The notes below the pieces were generated by a model that ran no database searches, had not been told where the DNA came from, and worked only from the letters and a program-made list of their open reading frames with translations. A program made the position numbers and the translations under genes. Of a stretch of DNA of 44,101 bases, positions 24,939 through 33,202 are shown piece by piece. The DNA is taken from the NCBI GenBank assembly GCA_014802265.1, contig JAAVCP010000051.1:1-44101 (forward strand), written 5' to 3'. The DNA comes from Bacteroides sp. (GTDB taxonomy: Bacteria; Bacteroidota; Bacteroidia; Bacteroidales; Muribaculaceae). Numbering within the stretch: the first letter of the stretch is position 1; each line of letters starts with the position of its first letter.

Positions 24939-25832
24939 ATGGCACGTGATTTAATCAGCAGATATGTGTGGATAGTAGACACCCTCAGCCGTTATGACAA
25001 GCTGACAAAAGAGGAACTGGGGAAACTATGGCTACGCTCCCACCTTTCTGACGGGGAACCCCTCCCTGACCGTACCTTCTACCATTACCGCAGGGCTGTG
25101 GAAGAAGTGTTTCATCTCGAGATAGCCTGCGACAGCATGGGGCGATATTACCTTAACCGCGACAACTCACGCCAAAACAAGGCTATGACTAATTGGATTC
25201 TTGATTCATACGCAGTTAGTTCCGCTATTGCCGACAGTCATGCACCCGTAGAGCGCGTAGAAATTGAAGATGTCCCCTCGGCAAGGGAATTCCTGCCTAT
25301 TGTGCTCGAAGCCATACGCAACTCCAACAAGGTGACGTTTACCTACGCAGGATTCAACAGATCGCGTGCCGAACATGACATTCTTTTCCGCCCTTACTTC
25401 CTGAAGCGGTACAAGCAGCGATGGTACATGATAGGGTTTAAGGAGAAAAGCAACGGCATACGCACCTATGCCCTCGACCGGATACGGGAGATGAAGATTG
25501 TCAATCAGAAATTTGATATGCCTGCCGATCTTCAGCTTGAAGACCTGTTTAGAAATATTATAGGTGTGACCACATCACAGGCACCCATAAAAACTGTCAG
25601 GCTTCGCACCACTTCCACGCAGGCAAAATATTTTCGTGCCCTTCCCCTCCACTCTTCTCAGCAGGAGGAGGTGCACGACGAATTTTCAATATTCACCTAT
25701 CGTCTGAAGCTCAACTACGAACTGGCACATGAGATTCTTGCCCTCGGCGATGCCGTGAAAGTGCTCGATCCGCCGGAGCTTAAGGCAATGGTAGTGACTC
25801 AACTTAAAGACACCCTCTCACAATATGAATAA
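24939..25832 (+). CDS. WYL-domain transcriptional regulator, paralogue of the one at 7887
   Basis: 297 residues. The N-terminal winged helix (SRYVWIVDTLSRYDKLTKEE, DRTFYHYRRAVEEVFHLEI) and the WYL domain (VTFTYAGFNRSRAEHD, FRPYFLKRYKQRWYMIGFKE, YALDRIREMKI) follow the same order as in 7887-8816. A C-terminal region ends near residue 290. It begins 5 bases after the glycosyltransferase stop and overlaps the next gene by 8 bases, so it is inside an operon of glycan genes and may control it. WYL domains sense small ligands or nucleic acids; the ligand is unknown. Confidence 0.9.
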   Translation: MARDLISRYVWIVDTLSRYDKLTKEELGKLWLRSHLSDGEPLPDRTFYHYRRAVEEVFHLEIACDSMGRYYLNRDNSRQNKAMTNWILDSYAVSSAIADSHAPVERVEIEDVPSAREFLPIVLEAIRNSNKVTFTYAGFNRSRAEHDILFRPYFLKRYKQRWYMIGFKEKSNGIRTYALDRIREMKIVNQKFDMPADLQLEDLFRNIIGVTTSQAPIKTVRLRTTSTQAKYFRALPLHSSQQEEVHDEFSIFTYRLKLNYELAHEILALGDAVKVLDPPELKAMVVTQLKDTLSQYE

Positions 25833-26898
25833 CCCGACTGACCGCCAGCCTCTATCAGGAGATGAACTTTGGAAGCGACACACAATTGCCTCTTCTGCCA
25901 CTGTGCGTGATGCACTGAGAGCAATCAACTCGCTTTCAGGAGACACAATGACACTGTTTGCACTTGATGATGATAAAAGCCTTGTCGGCACAGTCACAGA
26001 CGGGGATATCCGGCGTGCATTAATTGCGGGTGCCGACCTCAGCGACCCCGTCAGTAAAGTGATGTATACCGGGTTTATTGCCGTAAATCCGGGCGATGAT
26101 TTATGGATAAAAATGGCAGAAGGGAGAAAACGACGTATTGCACTCCTCCCAATTGTTGAAAACAGTAAAATAATCAGGATAATCGATCTTAAAAAGATTA
26201 AGACAATGCTGCCCATCGACGTAGTGCTTATGGCAGGGGGACGTGGAGAAAGACTCCGCCCACTCACCGACAATATGCCGAAACCACTCCTCCCGGTTGG
26301 AGGTAAAGCAATAATCGACTATAATATTGATGAGCTGGAAAGATGCGGAATCAGCAAAATTTATGTAACCGTGAACTATCTTGCCGCCCAAATTGAGGAT
26401 CACTTTTCCAAACGCTGTGGAAGCGCGGCAGTGGAGTGTGTCAGGGAACCCCGGCGACTTGGCACAATGGGAAGTCTCGCCTATGTGGAAGGGATGCAGA
26501 ATGAAGATGTGCTATTGATGAACTCCGACCTTCTCACCAATATTAATTTTGAATCTCTATACCTTCATCATCGTCGCAGTGGGGCAGGTATAACAATCGG
26601 TGCAGTCCCCTACACTGTGTCGGTGCCGTTTGCAATAATGCGTATGGAGGAAGGGAGGATAAAAGAATTGGAAGAGAAACCCACTTACAACTATTTTGCC
26701 AACGGTGGTGTTTATTTAATAAAAAGGAGTCTGCTTTCCCGTATCGTGAAGGGGGAATATCTTGATGCCCCCAACTTCATTTCTTCCTACATAGCCGATG
26801 GTGGTGACGTGGGGTGCTACCCCATTGAAGGCACATGGATCGATATAGGTTCGCCCGACGACTACCGCTATGCTAATGAACTTATGTCGCGTCGATAA
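25825..26898 (+). CDS. CBS-domain sugar-phosphate nucleotidyltransferase
   Basis: 357 residues. Residues 1-125 are a pair of CBS domains (VGTVTDGDIRRALIAGAD, RRIALLPIVENSKIIRII). From about 130 comes the nucleotidyltransferase: VVLMAGGRGERLRPLTDNMP, KPLLPVGGKAIIDYNI, LLMNSDLLTNI at about 228 and LEEKPTYNYFANGGVYLI. This fusion is known from enzymes that activate amino sugars for legionaminic acid, such as PtmE, a GTP-dependent glucosamine-1-phosphate guanylyltransferase. No other legionaminic-acid genes are in view, so the substrate is open. It overlaps the WYL gene by 8 bases, and the CBS pair suggests control by a nucleotide. Confidence 0.85.
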   Translation: MNNPTDRQPLSGDELWKRHTIASSATVRDALRAINSLSGDTMTLFALDDDKSLVGTVTDGDIRRALIAGADLSDPVSKVMYTGFIAVNPGDDLWIKMAEGRKRRIALLPIVENSKIIRIIDLKKIKTMLPIDVVLMAGGRGERLRPLTDNMPKPLLPVGGKAIIDYNIDELERCGISKIYVTVNYLAAQIEDHFSKRCGSAAVECVREPRRLGTMGSLAYVEGMQNEDVLLMNSDLLTNINFESLYLHHRRSGAGITIGAVPYTVSVPFAIMRMEEGRIKELEEKPTYNYFANGGVYLIKRSLLSRIVKGEYLDAPNFISSYIADGGDVGCYPIEGTWIDIGSPDDYRYANELMSRR

Positions 26899-26979
26899 AA
26901 AGGAAACAGACAATATTGGAGACTATCTTTAATATTTACAATTATCAATTGCTAAAATTGATTATTAATTGATTAAGTT

Positions 26980-28146
26980 ATGGCTGAATCGAATTTTATA
27001 GATTATGTAAAGATTCTTTGCCGCTCCGGTAAAGGTGGAGCCGGCAGTCGGCATTTTCACCGTGCCAAATATGTGCCTAAGGGTGGTCCTGACGGTGGTG
27101 ACGGAGGCAGAGGCGGCCACATCATATTAAAAGGCAACCGTCACATGTGGACACTGCTCCCGCTACGCTATCAGCGCCACGTGTTTGCAACTGACGGACA
27201 AAGCGGCGGAGCCGGACGTTCTTTCGGTAAAGATGGTGAAGACCGAATCATTGAAGTGCCGGTAGGCACTGCCGTGTTTGATGCAGAGACGGGAACATTC
27301 TTATGCGAAATCACTGAAGACGGACAAGAGATAAAGCTGCTCCGTGGAGGAAAGGGCGGTCTTGGCAACTGGCATTTCGCAACTTCTACCAACCGTGCCC
27401 CACGCTATGCACAACCCGGGCAACCTGCCATTGAGAAAGCTGTCGTGCTGGAACTGAAATTACTTGGTGATGTGGGACTTGTGGGTTTCCCAAACGCCGG
27501 AAAGTCAACTCTGCTCTCTGCCATATCGGCTGCAAAGCCCAAGATTGGCGATTATCCCTTCACGACAATGGAACCCAGCCTGGGAATCGTAAATTATCGT
27601 GGCGACAAGTCGTTTGTAATGGCTGATATTCCCGGTATTATTGAAGGGGCAAGTGAAGGAAGGGGATTAGGGCTGCGATTCCTTCGCCACATAGAGCGCA
27701 ACGCGGTGCTACTATTCATGATTCCGGCTGACAGTGATGACGTGAAGCGTGATTATGAGATACTTCTCAAGGAACTGAAAGAGTTTAACCCCGACCTTGC
27801 TGACAAGAGCCGCGTACTTGCCATCTCGAAATCAGACATGCTTGACGACGAGTTGCGCGATGACCTTGCAAAAGAGCTGCCGGAAGGTGTGCCCACTGTC
27901 TTCATCTCAGCTGTCACGGGACAGGGACTGACAGAACTCAAAGATCTTCTTTGGCGTGAAATAAATTCTGAGGAAAATCAAGTGAAGTCTACCATGACCC
28001 ACCGTAACCTCGATGTGCGCCACCGTGTGGAAGAGGAAGATGAATTCATATTCCATCAGGATGATGATATTGAAGACGAGCTTCCTATTAATGACGAAGA
28101 CTGGGAAAATGAGTTCTGGGACGAGGAAAGCCAGGTCAATGGCTAA
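26980..28146 (+). CDS. obgE: Obg-family ribosome-assembly GTPase
   Basis: 388 residues. Gly-rich Obg fold at 1-158 ([25 protein letters not shown]), then the GTPase domain: G1 [19 protein letters not shown] at about 167, G2 PFTTMEP, G3 [17 protein letters not shown]4 SKSD at about 285, and SAVTGQGL. A very acidic C-terminal tail ([19 protein letters not shown]) replaces the TGS-like end of some Obg proteins, which is usual in Bacteroidetes. It is essential for 50S subunit maturation and links it to the stringent response. The acyltransferase gene follows 17 bases later. Confidence 0.95.
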   Translation: MAESNFIDYVKILCRSGKGGAGSRHFHRAKYVPKGGPDGGDGGRGGHIILKGNRHMWTLLPLRYQRHVFATDGQSGGAGRSFGKDGEDRIIEVPVGTAVFDAETGTFLCEITEDGQEIKLLRGGKGGLGNWHFATSTNRAPRYAQPGQPAIEKAVVLELKLLGDVGLVGFPNAGKSTLLSAISAAKPKIGDYPFTTMEPSLGIVNYRGDKSFVMADIPGIIEGASEGRGLGLRFLRHIERNAVLLFMIPADSDDVKRDYEILLKELKEFNPDLADKSRVLAISKSDMLDDELRDDLAKELPEGVPTVFISAVTGQGLTELKDLLWREINSEENQVKSTMTHRNLDVRHRVEEEDEFIFHQDDDIEDELPINDEDWENEFWDEESQVNG

Positions 28147-28163
28147 TTTAATTTAAGTCAGCA

Positions 28164-29012
28164 ATGAGCAATGAGAATTTGAACCCGGAAGGTCCCCTCG
28201 AAATTAATCTGCATAAGATTCTGAGAGAAAGGATGCCTCGGAAGATTGGCAAATTTGTGCCGGGATTTCTTATCACGGGCCTTGAGAGGCTGATTCATCA
28301 GGATGAACTTAACGAGATGCTGCGCATGGGTTATCCCCTGCGTGGCTCTGCTTTTGCTGCCAAGGTGCTTGATTACCTCGGCATTACAGTTGAAGTAACG
28401 GGATTGGATAAACTGCCGGCGGGAAAACGGTTTATGTTTGCTTCCAACCACCCGTTGGGCGGTCTTGATGGTATTGCTCTTATAGCCGTGTTAGGTAAAA
28501 AATATGGCGACCACGGGGTGCGTTTCCTTGTAAATGACATGCTGATGAACGTTGAGCCGTTAAGTGATGTCTTTCTCCCGATCAATAAATATGGAAACCA
28601 GGCACGCTCTGCCGCCAAGGCTATAAATGACGCAATGGCATCTGATATGCAGATTCTGCAGTTTCCGGCAGGGTTGGTGTCAAGGCTGCATGACGACGGC
28701 AGCATATCTGACCTGGAATGGCAGAAGGCATTTGTGGCAAAGGCAATTGAACATGAGCGTGACATAGTGCCCGTAAGATTTGAGGCACGTAACACAATGC
28801 GCTTTTACCGCACTGCCCGATGGCGTAAGAAATTAGGTCTGAAAGTAAATATCGAGCAGGCTTTACTTCCGGGAGAGCTGTGCCGTGCACGCGGAAGCCG
28901 CTTTAAAATAATTTTCGGGCACCCCATCAGTTGGGAGAAACTTAAAACCCGGAATGAAAATCCCAAAGCCCTGGCTGCTGCAATCCGCAAGATGGTCTAT
29001 GAATTAAAGTAA
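28164..29012 (+). CDS. PlsC-like lysophospholipid acyltransferase
   Basis: 282 residues. The acyltransferase motif appears as NHPLGGLDG (His and Asp, about residues 94-102, a variant of HX4D), followed by FLVNDMLMNVEPLSDVFLPI and QFPAGLVSR at about 165 in place of the usual FPEG. No long hydrophobic helix is seen, so it is peripheral to the membrane. The family makes phosphatidic acid; several Bacteroidetes paralogues instead acylate amino-acid lipids, and the NHPLGGLDG variant may belong there. It follows obgE and precedes the promoter of yidC. Confidence 0.8.
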   Translation: MSNENLNPEGPLEINLHKILRERMPRKIGKFVPGFLITGLERLIHQDELNEMLRMGYPLRGSAFAAKVLDYLGITVEVTGLDKLPAGKRFMFASNHPLGGLDGIALIAVLGKKYGDHGVRFLVNDMLMNVEPLSDVFLPINKYGNQARSAAKAINDAMASDMQILQFPAGLVSRLHDDGSISDLEWQKAFVAKAIEHERDIVPVRFEARNTMRFYRTARWRKKLGLKVNIEQALLPGELCRARGSRFKIIFGHPISWEKLKTRNENPKALAAAIRKMVYELK

Positions 29013-29046
29013 TAACCGCAGATTTATGACAAATAACAGGAAGCCG

Positions 29047-29078
29047 TTTGCATAAAACTAAATAAAGCGTTAATTTTG
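29047..29078 (+). promoter_or_regulatory. Promoter of yidC
   Basis: TTTG at 29047-29050, 20 bases, TAATTTTG at 29071-29078. The leader to the ATG at 29139 is about 55 bases. Confidence 0.8.
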
Positions 29079-29138
29079 CAGATTATTATAATTAACCTCC
29101 CGACAACAATAACCGAACAAAGATAAACGGCAATAACA

Positions 29139-31235
29139 ATGGACAAGAATTCCATCACAGGAATGGTGCTCATAATGGCACTAATCTTCGCTTTCAGTTG
29201 GTATAACAGCAAGAACCAACCGGAACCGACACAGACAGAGGAAACACAGAAAGTCGAAAACCTGCAGCAGGCTGCCGTGGTTGACTCACTCTCACCCACA
29301 GAGCAGGAATGGCTCGTTAAAAACATCACTGAAAATGGCGAGCTGACAATGCTTCCTGACAGTACCCGTGCATATCGTCTTTCTGACGGAGTGATCAACC
29401 TGACAGCAGCAGGCAACCGCGTGTCAGGCACTGTGACTGTAGATGGCACCCCCCTTGATTGGGACGATGTGTGTCGTGCCGATCTAAAAAAGATGTCAGT
29501 GTTGCAGCAAAAGAAAGCCATAGAGGCTGTAAGAAATGCTTCCCTCTCCATGGGCAGATATGGCAAGTTTGCCCGTTTCCTGTCAGGAAACGACTCTGTC
29601 GTAAAACTCGAAAACGACGTGATCGCTCTTCAGTTGAGTGCCAAATCCGGATCAATCACCCGCGCTGAACTGAAAGACTATTACACGGAATACACCCCCG
29701 ATGAAAGCAAGAAACGCAAAGAGAAAGTAGTGATTTTTGAAAAAGGCACCAACTCTTTCGACTTCCAGCTACCCTTGCCGCAAGAAGTTAACTCTTCTGA
29801 CCTTGTATTCACTCCCACCGTGCTCAATGATTCTACCGTGCTGATGTCGCTTCCATTTGCCGCAGATGCCTATTGGGGACTTGAATACACCCTCCCGAAG
29901 GGTGACAGCTATGTGGTGCGTATCCGCGTTGTGCAGAAAAACATGGCTCCCATTGCCGAGAGCAACAACCGTAACCTTGTGGTCAACTGGACGCAGGATC
30001 TCCTTCGCCAGGAAAAGGGAAAAATGTTTGAGGAGCGCAACTCAGGGCTTTACTATAAATTCGCCGGAGGATCTGTTGAGAACCTTTCAGAGAATAAAAA
30101 CGACAGCGAGGAGCGTCAGGCTAAAATCACTTGGATTGCTTTTAAGAATCAGTTCTTCTCGTCAGTGCTTATTTCAAAGCGTCCGTTCAACACTTCCGAC
30201 TTCTATTCCGACATAATCAAGAACCGTCCTTACGAGCTAAAGCATTTCGATGCCCGTGCCGTGGTCAACGACTATGACTGGACTACGGAAGTGCCTGCCG
30301 AATTTTCACTTTTTATCGGACCTAACCTTTATCCGCTTCTTTCCTCACTCGATAAAGGTAAGACCGTGGCAAATGAAGACCTCAAGCTCACAAAGCTGAT
30401 TCCCCTCGGATGGTCGCTTTTCCGTTGGATCAATACCGGCATTGTGATCCCCCTCTTCAATTTCCTTGGTTCCTTTATCAGCAACTATGGCATCATTATC
30501 CTTATAATGACCATTCTCATAAAGCTCGTTCTTTTCCCTCTCACTTATAAGAGCTATAAGAGCCAGGCGAAGATGCGTATCCTTGCCCCTGACATCAAGG
30601 CAATCAATGACAAGTACCCAGGCAATGACAACGCAATGATCCGCCAGCAGAAGACAATGGCACTCTATTCCAAGGCAGGGGCAAGCCCCATGTCGGGCTG
30701 TCTGCCGATGTTGTTGCAGATGCCTATCCTATTCGCAATGTTCACTTTCTTCCCCTCAGCCATAGAGTTGCGCGGAAAGAGTTTCCTCTGGGTACACGAT
30801 CTCTCTGCCCCCGATGCCATAATTTCATGGAGTGGTAACATTCCTCTGATAACCGAGTATTTTGGCAACCATATCTCACTTTTCTGTCTGCTGATGACAG
30901 TGACCAACATTATTTACACACGCATCAATATGCAGAACTCCCCGGGTCAGATGCCCGGCATGAAGTGGATGATGTATCTGATGCCCGTCTTCTTTATGAT
31001 TTTCTTCAACAACTATGCCGCCGGTCTTTCCTACTATTATTTCCTCTCTCTGCTGATCACGATCATTCAGACCTACGCCATGCGTTTTGTGATCAAGGAG
31101 GAAGACGTCAGGAAGACCATGGCAGAGAATGCCAAGAAACCTAAGAAAAAGAGTGGTTTCATGGCACGTCTTGAAGAGATGCAGAAGCAGCAGCAGGCAA
31201 TGATGCGCGAGCAGCAGAAACGCAATAAACGTTGA
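29139..31235 (+). CDS. yidC: YidC membrane protein insertase
   Basis: 698 residues. One N-terminal helix (ITGMVLIMALIFAFSWY), a large periplasmic domain (about 40-430), then five membrane helices of the Oxa1/YidC core, with LKLTKLIPLGWSLFRWINTG, ISNYGIIILIMTILIKL (about 450), the conserved charged loop before YKSQAKMRILAP, and MSGCLPMLLQMPILFAMF near 520. The C-terminal tail is strongly basic and Gln-rich, as in Bacteroidetes forms that touch the ribosome. It inserts proteins into the inner membrane with or without SecYEG. Its stop overlaps the next gene's ATG (TGATG). Confidence 0.95.
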   Translation: MDKNSITGMVLIMALIFAFSWYNSKNQPEPTQTEETQKVENLQQAAVVDSLSPTEQEWLVKNITENGELTMLPDSTRAYRLSDGVINLTAAGNRVSGTVTVDGTPLDWDDVCRADLKKMSVLQQKKAIEAVRNASLSMGRYGKFARFLSGNDSVVKLENDVIALQLSAKSGSITRAELKDYYTEYTPDESKKRKEKVVIFEKGTNSFDFQLPLPQEVNSSDLVFTPTVLNDSTVLMSLPFAADAYWGLEYTLPKGDSYVVRIRVVQKNMAPIAESNNRNLVVNWTQDLLRQEKGKMFEERNSGLYYKFAGGSVENLSENKNDSEERQAKITWIAFKNQFFSSVLISKRPFNTSDFYSDIIKNRPYELKHFDARAVVNDYDWTTEVPAEFSLFIGPNLYPLLSSLDKGKTVANEDLKLTKLIPLGWSLFRWINTGIVIPLFNFLGSFISNYGIIILIMTILIKLVLFPLTYKSYKSQAKMRILAPDIKAINDKYPGNDNAMIRQQKTMALYSKAGASPMSGCLPMLLQMPILFAMFTFFPSAIELRGKSFLWVHDLSAPDAIISWSGNIPLITEYFGNHISLFCLLMTVTNIIYTRINMQNSPGQMPGMKWMMYLMPVFFMIFFNNYAAGLSYYYFLSLLITIIQTYAMRFVIKEEDVRKTMAENAKKPKKKSGFMARLEEMQKQQQAMMREQQKRNKR

Positions 31236-32068
31236 TGCTTATGCGGGGACTGCGCACAATAAGGATTATTTTGTCGATATTTTTCTTTATCGCCACAGTG
31301 GCTTTCCTTATGGTTAGCCCTGTGGCTCATAATCCTGTTGTGAGAATAGCAGCCCGCGTGCAGATAGTGCCTTCTGCCATAGCCTCAGGAATGGGGGTCA
31401 TAATTGTATGGTTAGGCATAACGTTTCTTTTCGGAAGGATATATTGTTCCTCAGTGTGTCCGCTGGGCACTCTCCAAGATTTTATTATCCCTGTAAGGCG
31501 GTGGATAAAGCCGCTCTCCAAGCCGTTTCGCTATCACTCTCCCAATATTATGCGTTACAATATCCTCATCATATATGTAATTACTCTTATTGCAGGGGCT
31601 GCGTTAGTATGCATGTGGATTGAACCGTGGAAAATCATAACCAATATATGCGGGGCAATCCAACCCTCTTCGGCAGAAGCCACATGGCTCACACTCGGCA
31701 TAGGCGTGTCAACCGGCATAGCCTCAGGCATAGCCTCAGGGGTGCTGATTGCCCTCTGTGCATTGCTCACCGGGAGAGGATTCTGTAGCGAAATATGCCC
31801 TGTCGGCACAGCGTTAGGCAGCTTTCATGAGTTCACCATATTTCATATTGAGATTGACCCTGACAAATGCATCAACTGTATGAGGTGTGAGGAAGTATGC
31901 AAGTCATCTTGTGTAAAGGTTATAGGCAGAGTGGTTGACAATTCACGTTGCGTGCGCTGCTTTGACTGCCTTGAAGTCTGCCCTAATGACGCAATCCATT
32001 TCCAGCCAAACCGTAACCGACCCGTGACCCCCCTGTTCCGCCGCCTCAACCGTAACGCAGCCAAATAA
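31235..32068 (+). CDS. NapH-like 4Fe-4S membrane protein
   Basis: 277 residues from the ATG that overlaps the yidC stop; an ATG at 31241 is an alternative. Four or five membrane helices with CSSVCPLG and CSEICPVG between them, then two ferredoxin clusters at the C-terminus: CINCMRCEEVCKSSCVKV and CVRCFDCLEVCPNDAIHF. This is the YccM/NapH/RnfC-adjacent type of polyferredoxin quinol oxidase. Electron donor and acceptor are not evident; no partner gene such as a molybdoenzyme is nearby. Coupled by overlap to yidC, which may only mean shared transcription. Confidence 0.85.
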   Translation: MLMRGLRTIRIILSIFFFIATVAFLMVSPVAHNPVVRIAARVQIVPSAIASGMGVIIVWLGITFLFGRIYCSSVCPLGTLQDFIIPVRRWIKPLSKPFRYHSPNIMRYNILIIYVITLIAGAALVCMWIEPWKIITNICGAIQPSSAEATWLTLGIGVSTGIASGIASGVLIALCALLTGRGFCSEICPVGTALGSFHEFTIFHIEIDPDKCINCMRCEEVCKSSCVKVIGRVVDNSRCVRCFDCLEVCPNDAIHFQPNRNRPVTPLFRRLNRNAAK

Positions 32069-32106
32069 CCCACTCATAACTTTGCAGTAATAACCAATAA
32101 GCACCC

Positions 32107-32901
32107 ATGAAACAATATCTTGATTTAGTACGACATATCCTTAATAACGGGCATGAGAAAGGCGACCGGACCGGAACAGGGACCATCTCCACTTTCGGTT
32201 ATCAGATGCGCTTTGACCTCTCTGAAGGGTTTCCCCTGCTGACCACTAAGAAAATTCACCTGAAAAGCGTGATCCACGAACTGCTGTGGTTTCTTGCCGG
32301 CGACACCAATGTGAAATATCTGCAAGAGCACGGGGTGCGTATATGGAATGAATGGGCAGATCCCGATGGCGACTTAGGGCATATCTACGGCTTTCAATGG
32401 CGATCATGGCCCGACTATAACGGCGGGTTCATCGACCAGATCTCAGAAGCCGTGAAAGCCATAAAAGAGAATCCGGATTCCCGACGCATCATTGTCAGCA
32501 GTTGGAATGTGGCAGACCTTGACAATATGAATCTTCCGCCATGCCATTCCCTCTTTCAGTTTTATGTGAGCAATGGGAAACTTTCCCTCCAGCTTTATCA
32601 GCGCAGTGCCGACAGCTTCCTGGGAGTGCCTTTTAATATTGCCAGCTACGCCCTGCTCACAATGATGGTGGCACAAGTGTGCGGGCTGCAGCCCGGGGAG
32701 TTTATCCACACCTTAGGCGATGTACATATCTACAAGAATCATCTTGAGCAAGTCCATACCCAGCTCGAGCGCACTCCTCGCAAGCTCCCCGTCATGAGGA
32801 TCAATCCGGAAATCAACGACATTTTCAAATTCCGTTATGAAGATTTCTCACTCGTAGATTACGATCCCTATCCCTCCATTAAGGGAGAAGTAAGTGTATG
32901 A
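32107..32901 (+). CDS. thyA: Thymidylate synthase
   Basis: 264 residues, the same length as the E. coli enzyme. Conserved blocks: [63 protein letters not shown] with the catalytic Cys at about 146, [18 protein letters not shown], and [13 protein letters not shown]. It makes dTMP from dUMP using methylene-tetrahydrofolate, giving dihydrofolate that folA recycles. Its gene is about 9 kb from folA rather than adjacent. A TAACTTTG at 32077-32084 could be a -7 box, but no good -33 element precedes it. Confidence 0.95.
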   Translation: MKQYLDLVRHILNNGHEKGDRTGTGTISTFGYQMRFDLSEGFPLLTTKKIHLKSVIHELLWFLAGDTNVKYLQEHGVRIWNEWADPDGDLGHIYGFQWRSWPDYNGGFIDQISEAVKAIKENPDSRRIIVSSWNVADLDNMNLPPCHSLFQFYVSNGKLSLQLYQRSADSFLGVPFNIASYALLTMMVAQVCGLQPGEFIHTLGDVHIYKNHLEQVHTQLERTPRKLPVMRINPEINDIFKFRYEDFSLVDYDPYPSIKGEVSV

Positions 32902-32959
32902 ATCTAATGTCATCTTTCCTCCATATTAATCCAAATTTAAAAGTTTTCGTAGGTTTTAA

Positions 32960-32990
32960 TTGGCAGTTTACTAAAATTTTTATAATTTTG
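32960..32990 (+). promoter_or_regulatory. Promoter before the leader reading frame
   Basis: A -33-like TTGG (32960-32963), 19 bases, then TAATTTTG (32983-32990). Transcription would start near 33000 and read the short frame at 33014 and the dehydratase at 33203. Confidence 0.65.
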
Positions 32991-33013
32991 CCAAAATCTA
33001 ACGATAATTCTTC

Positions 33014-33172
33014 ATGAACTTCATAGCCAAGCAAGATATGACTCCCTGCCTCATAGCTCCGCCCAAATCAGGAGCATTCATTTCAACCCCTCACAGCGAC
33101 TCTCCGTTCGACGTAAGCAAATGGAGAGATTTGCAGTATAATCATATTAATTATCATTACATTACGGCATAA
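33014..33172 (+). CDS. 52-residue leader reading frame
   Basis: Starts MNFIAKQDMTPCLIAPPKSG and ends in an unusual run of His, Asn and Tyr (QYNHINYHYITA). It begins about 15 bases after the expected transcript start and ends 30 bases before the dehydratase ATG. No signal peptide or helix. It may be a small protein or a leader peptide for translation control; a chance frame cannot be ruled out at this length, but codon composition is protein-like. Confidence 0.4.
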   Translation: MNFIAKQDMTPCLIAPPKSGAFISTPHSDSPFDVSKWRDLQYNHINYHYITA

Positions 33173-33202
33173 GCCTTACATAATCTAAAACACCGTGAAA
33201 TT

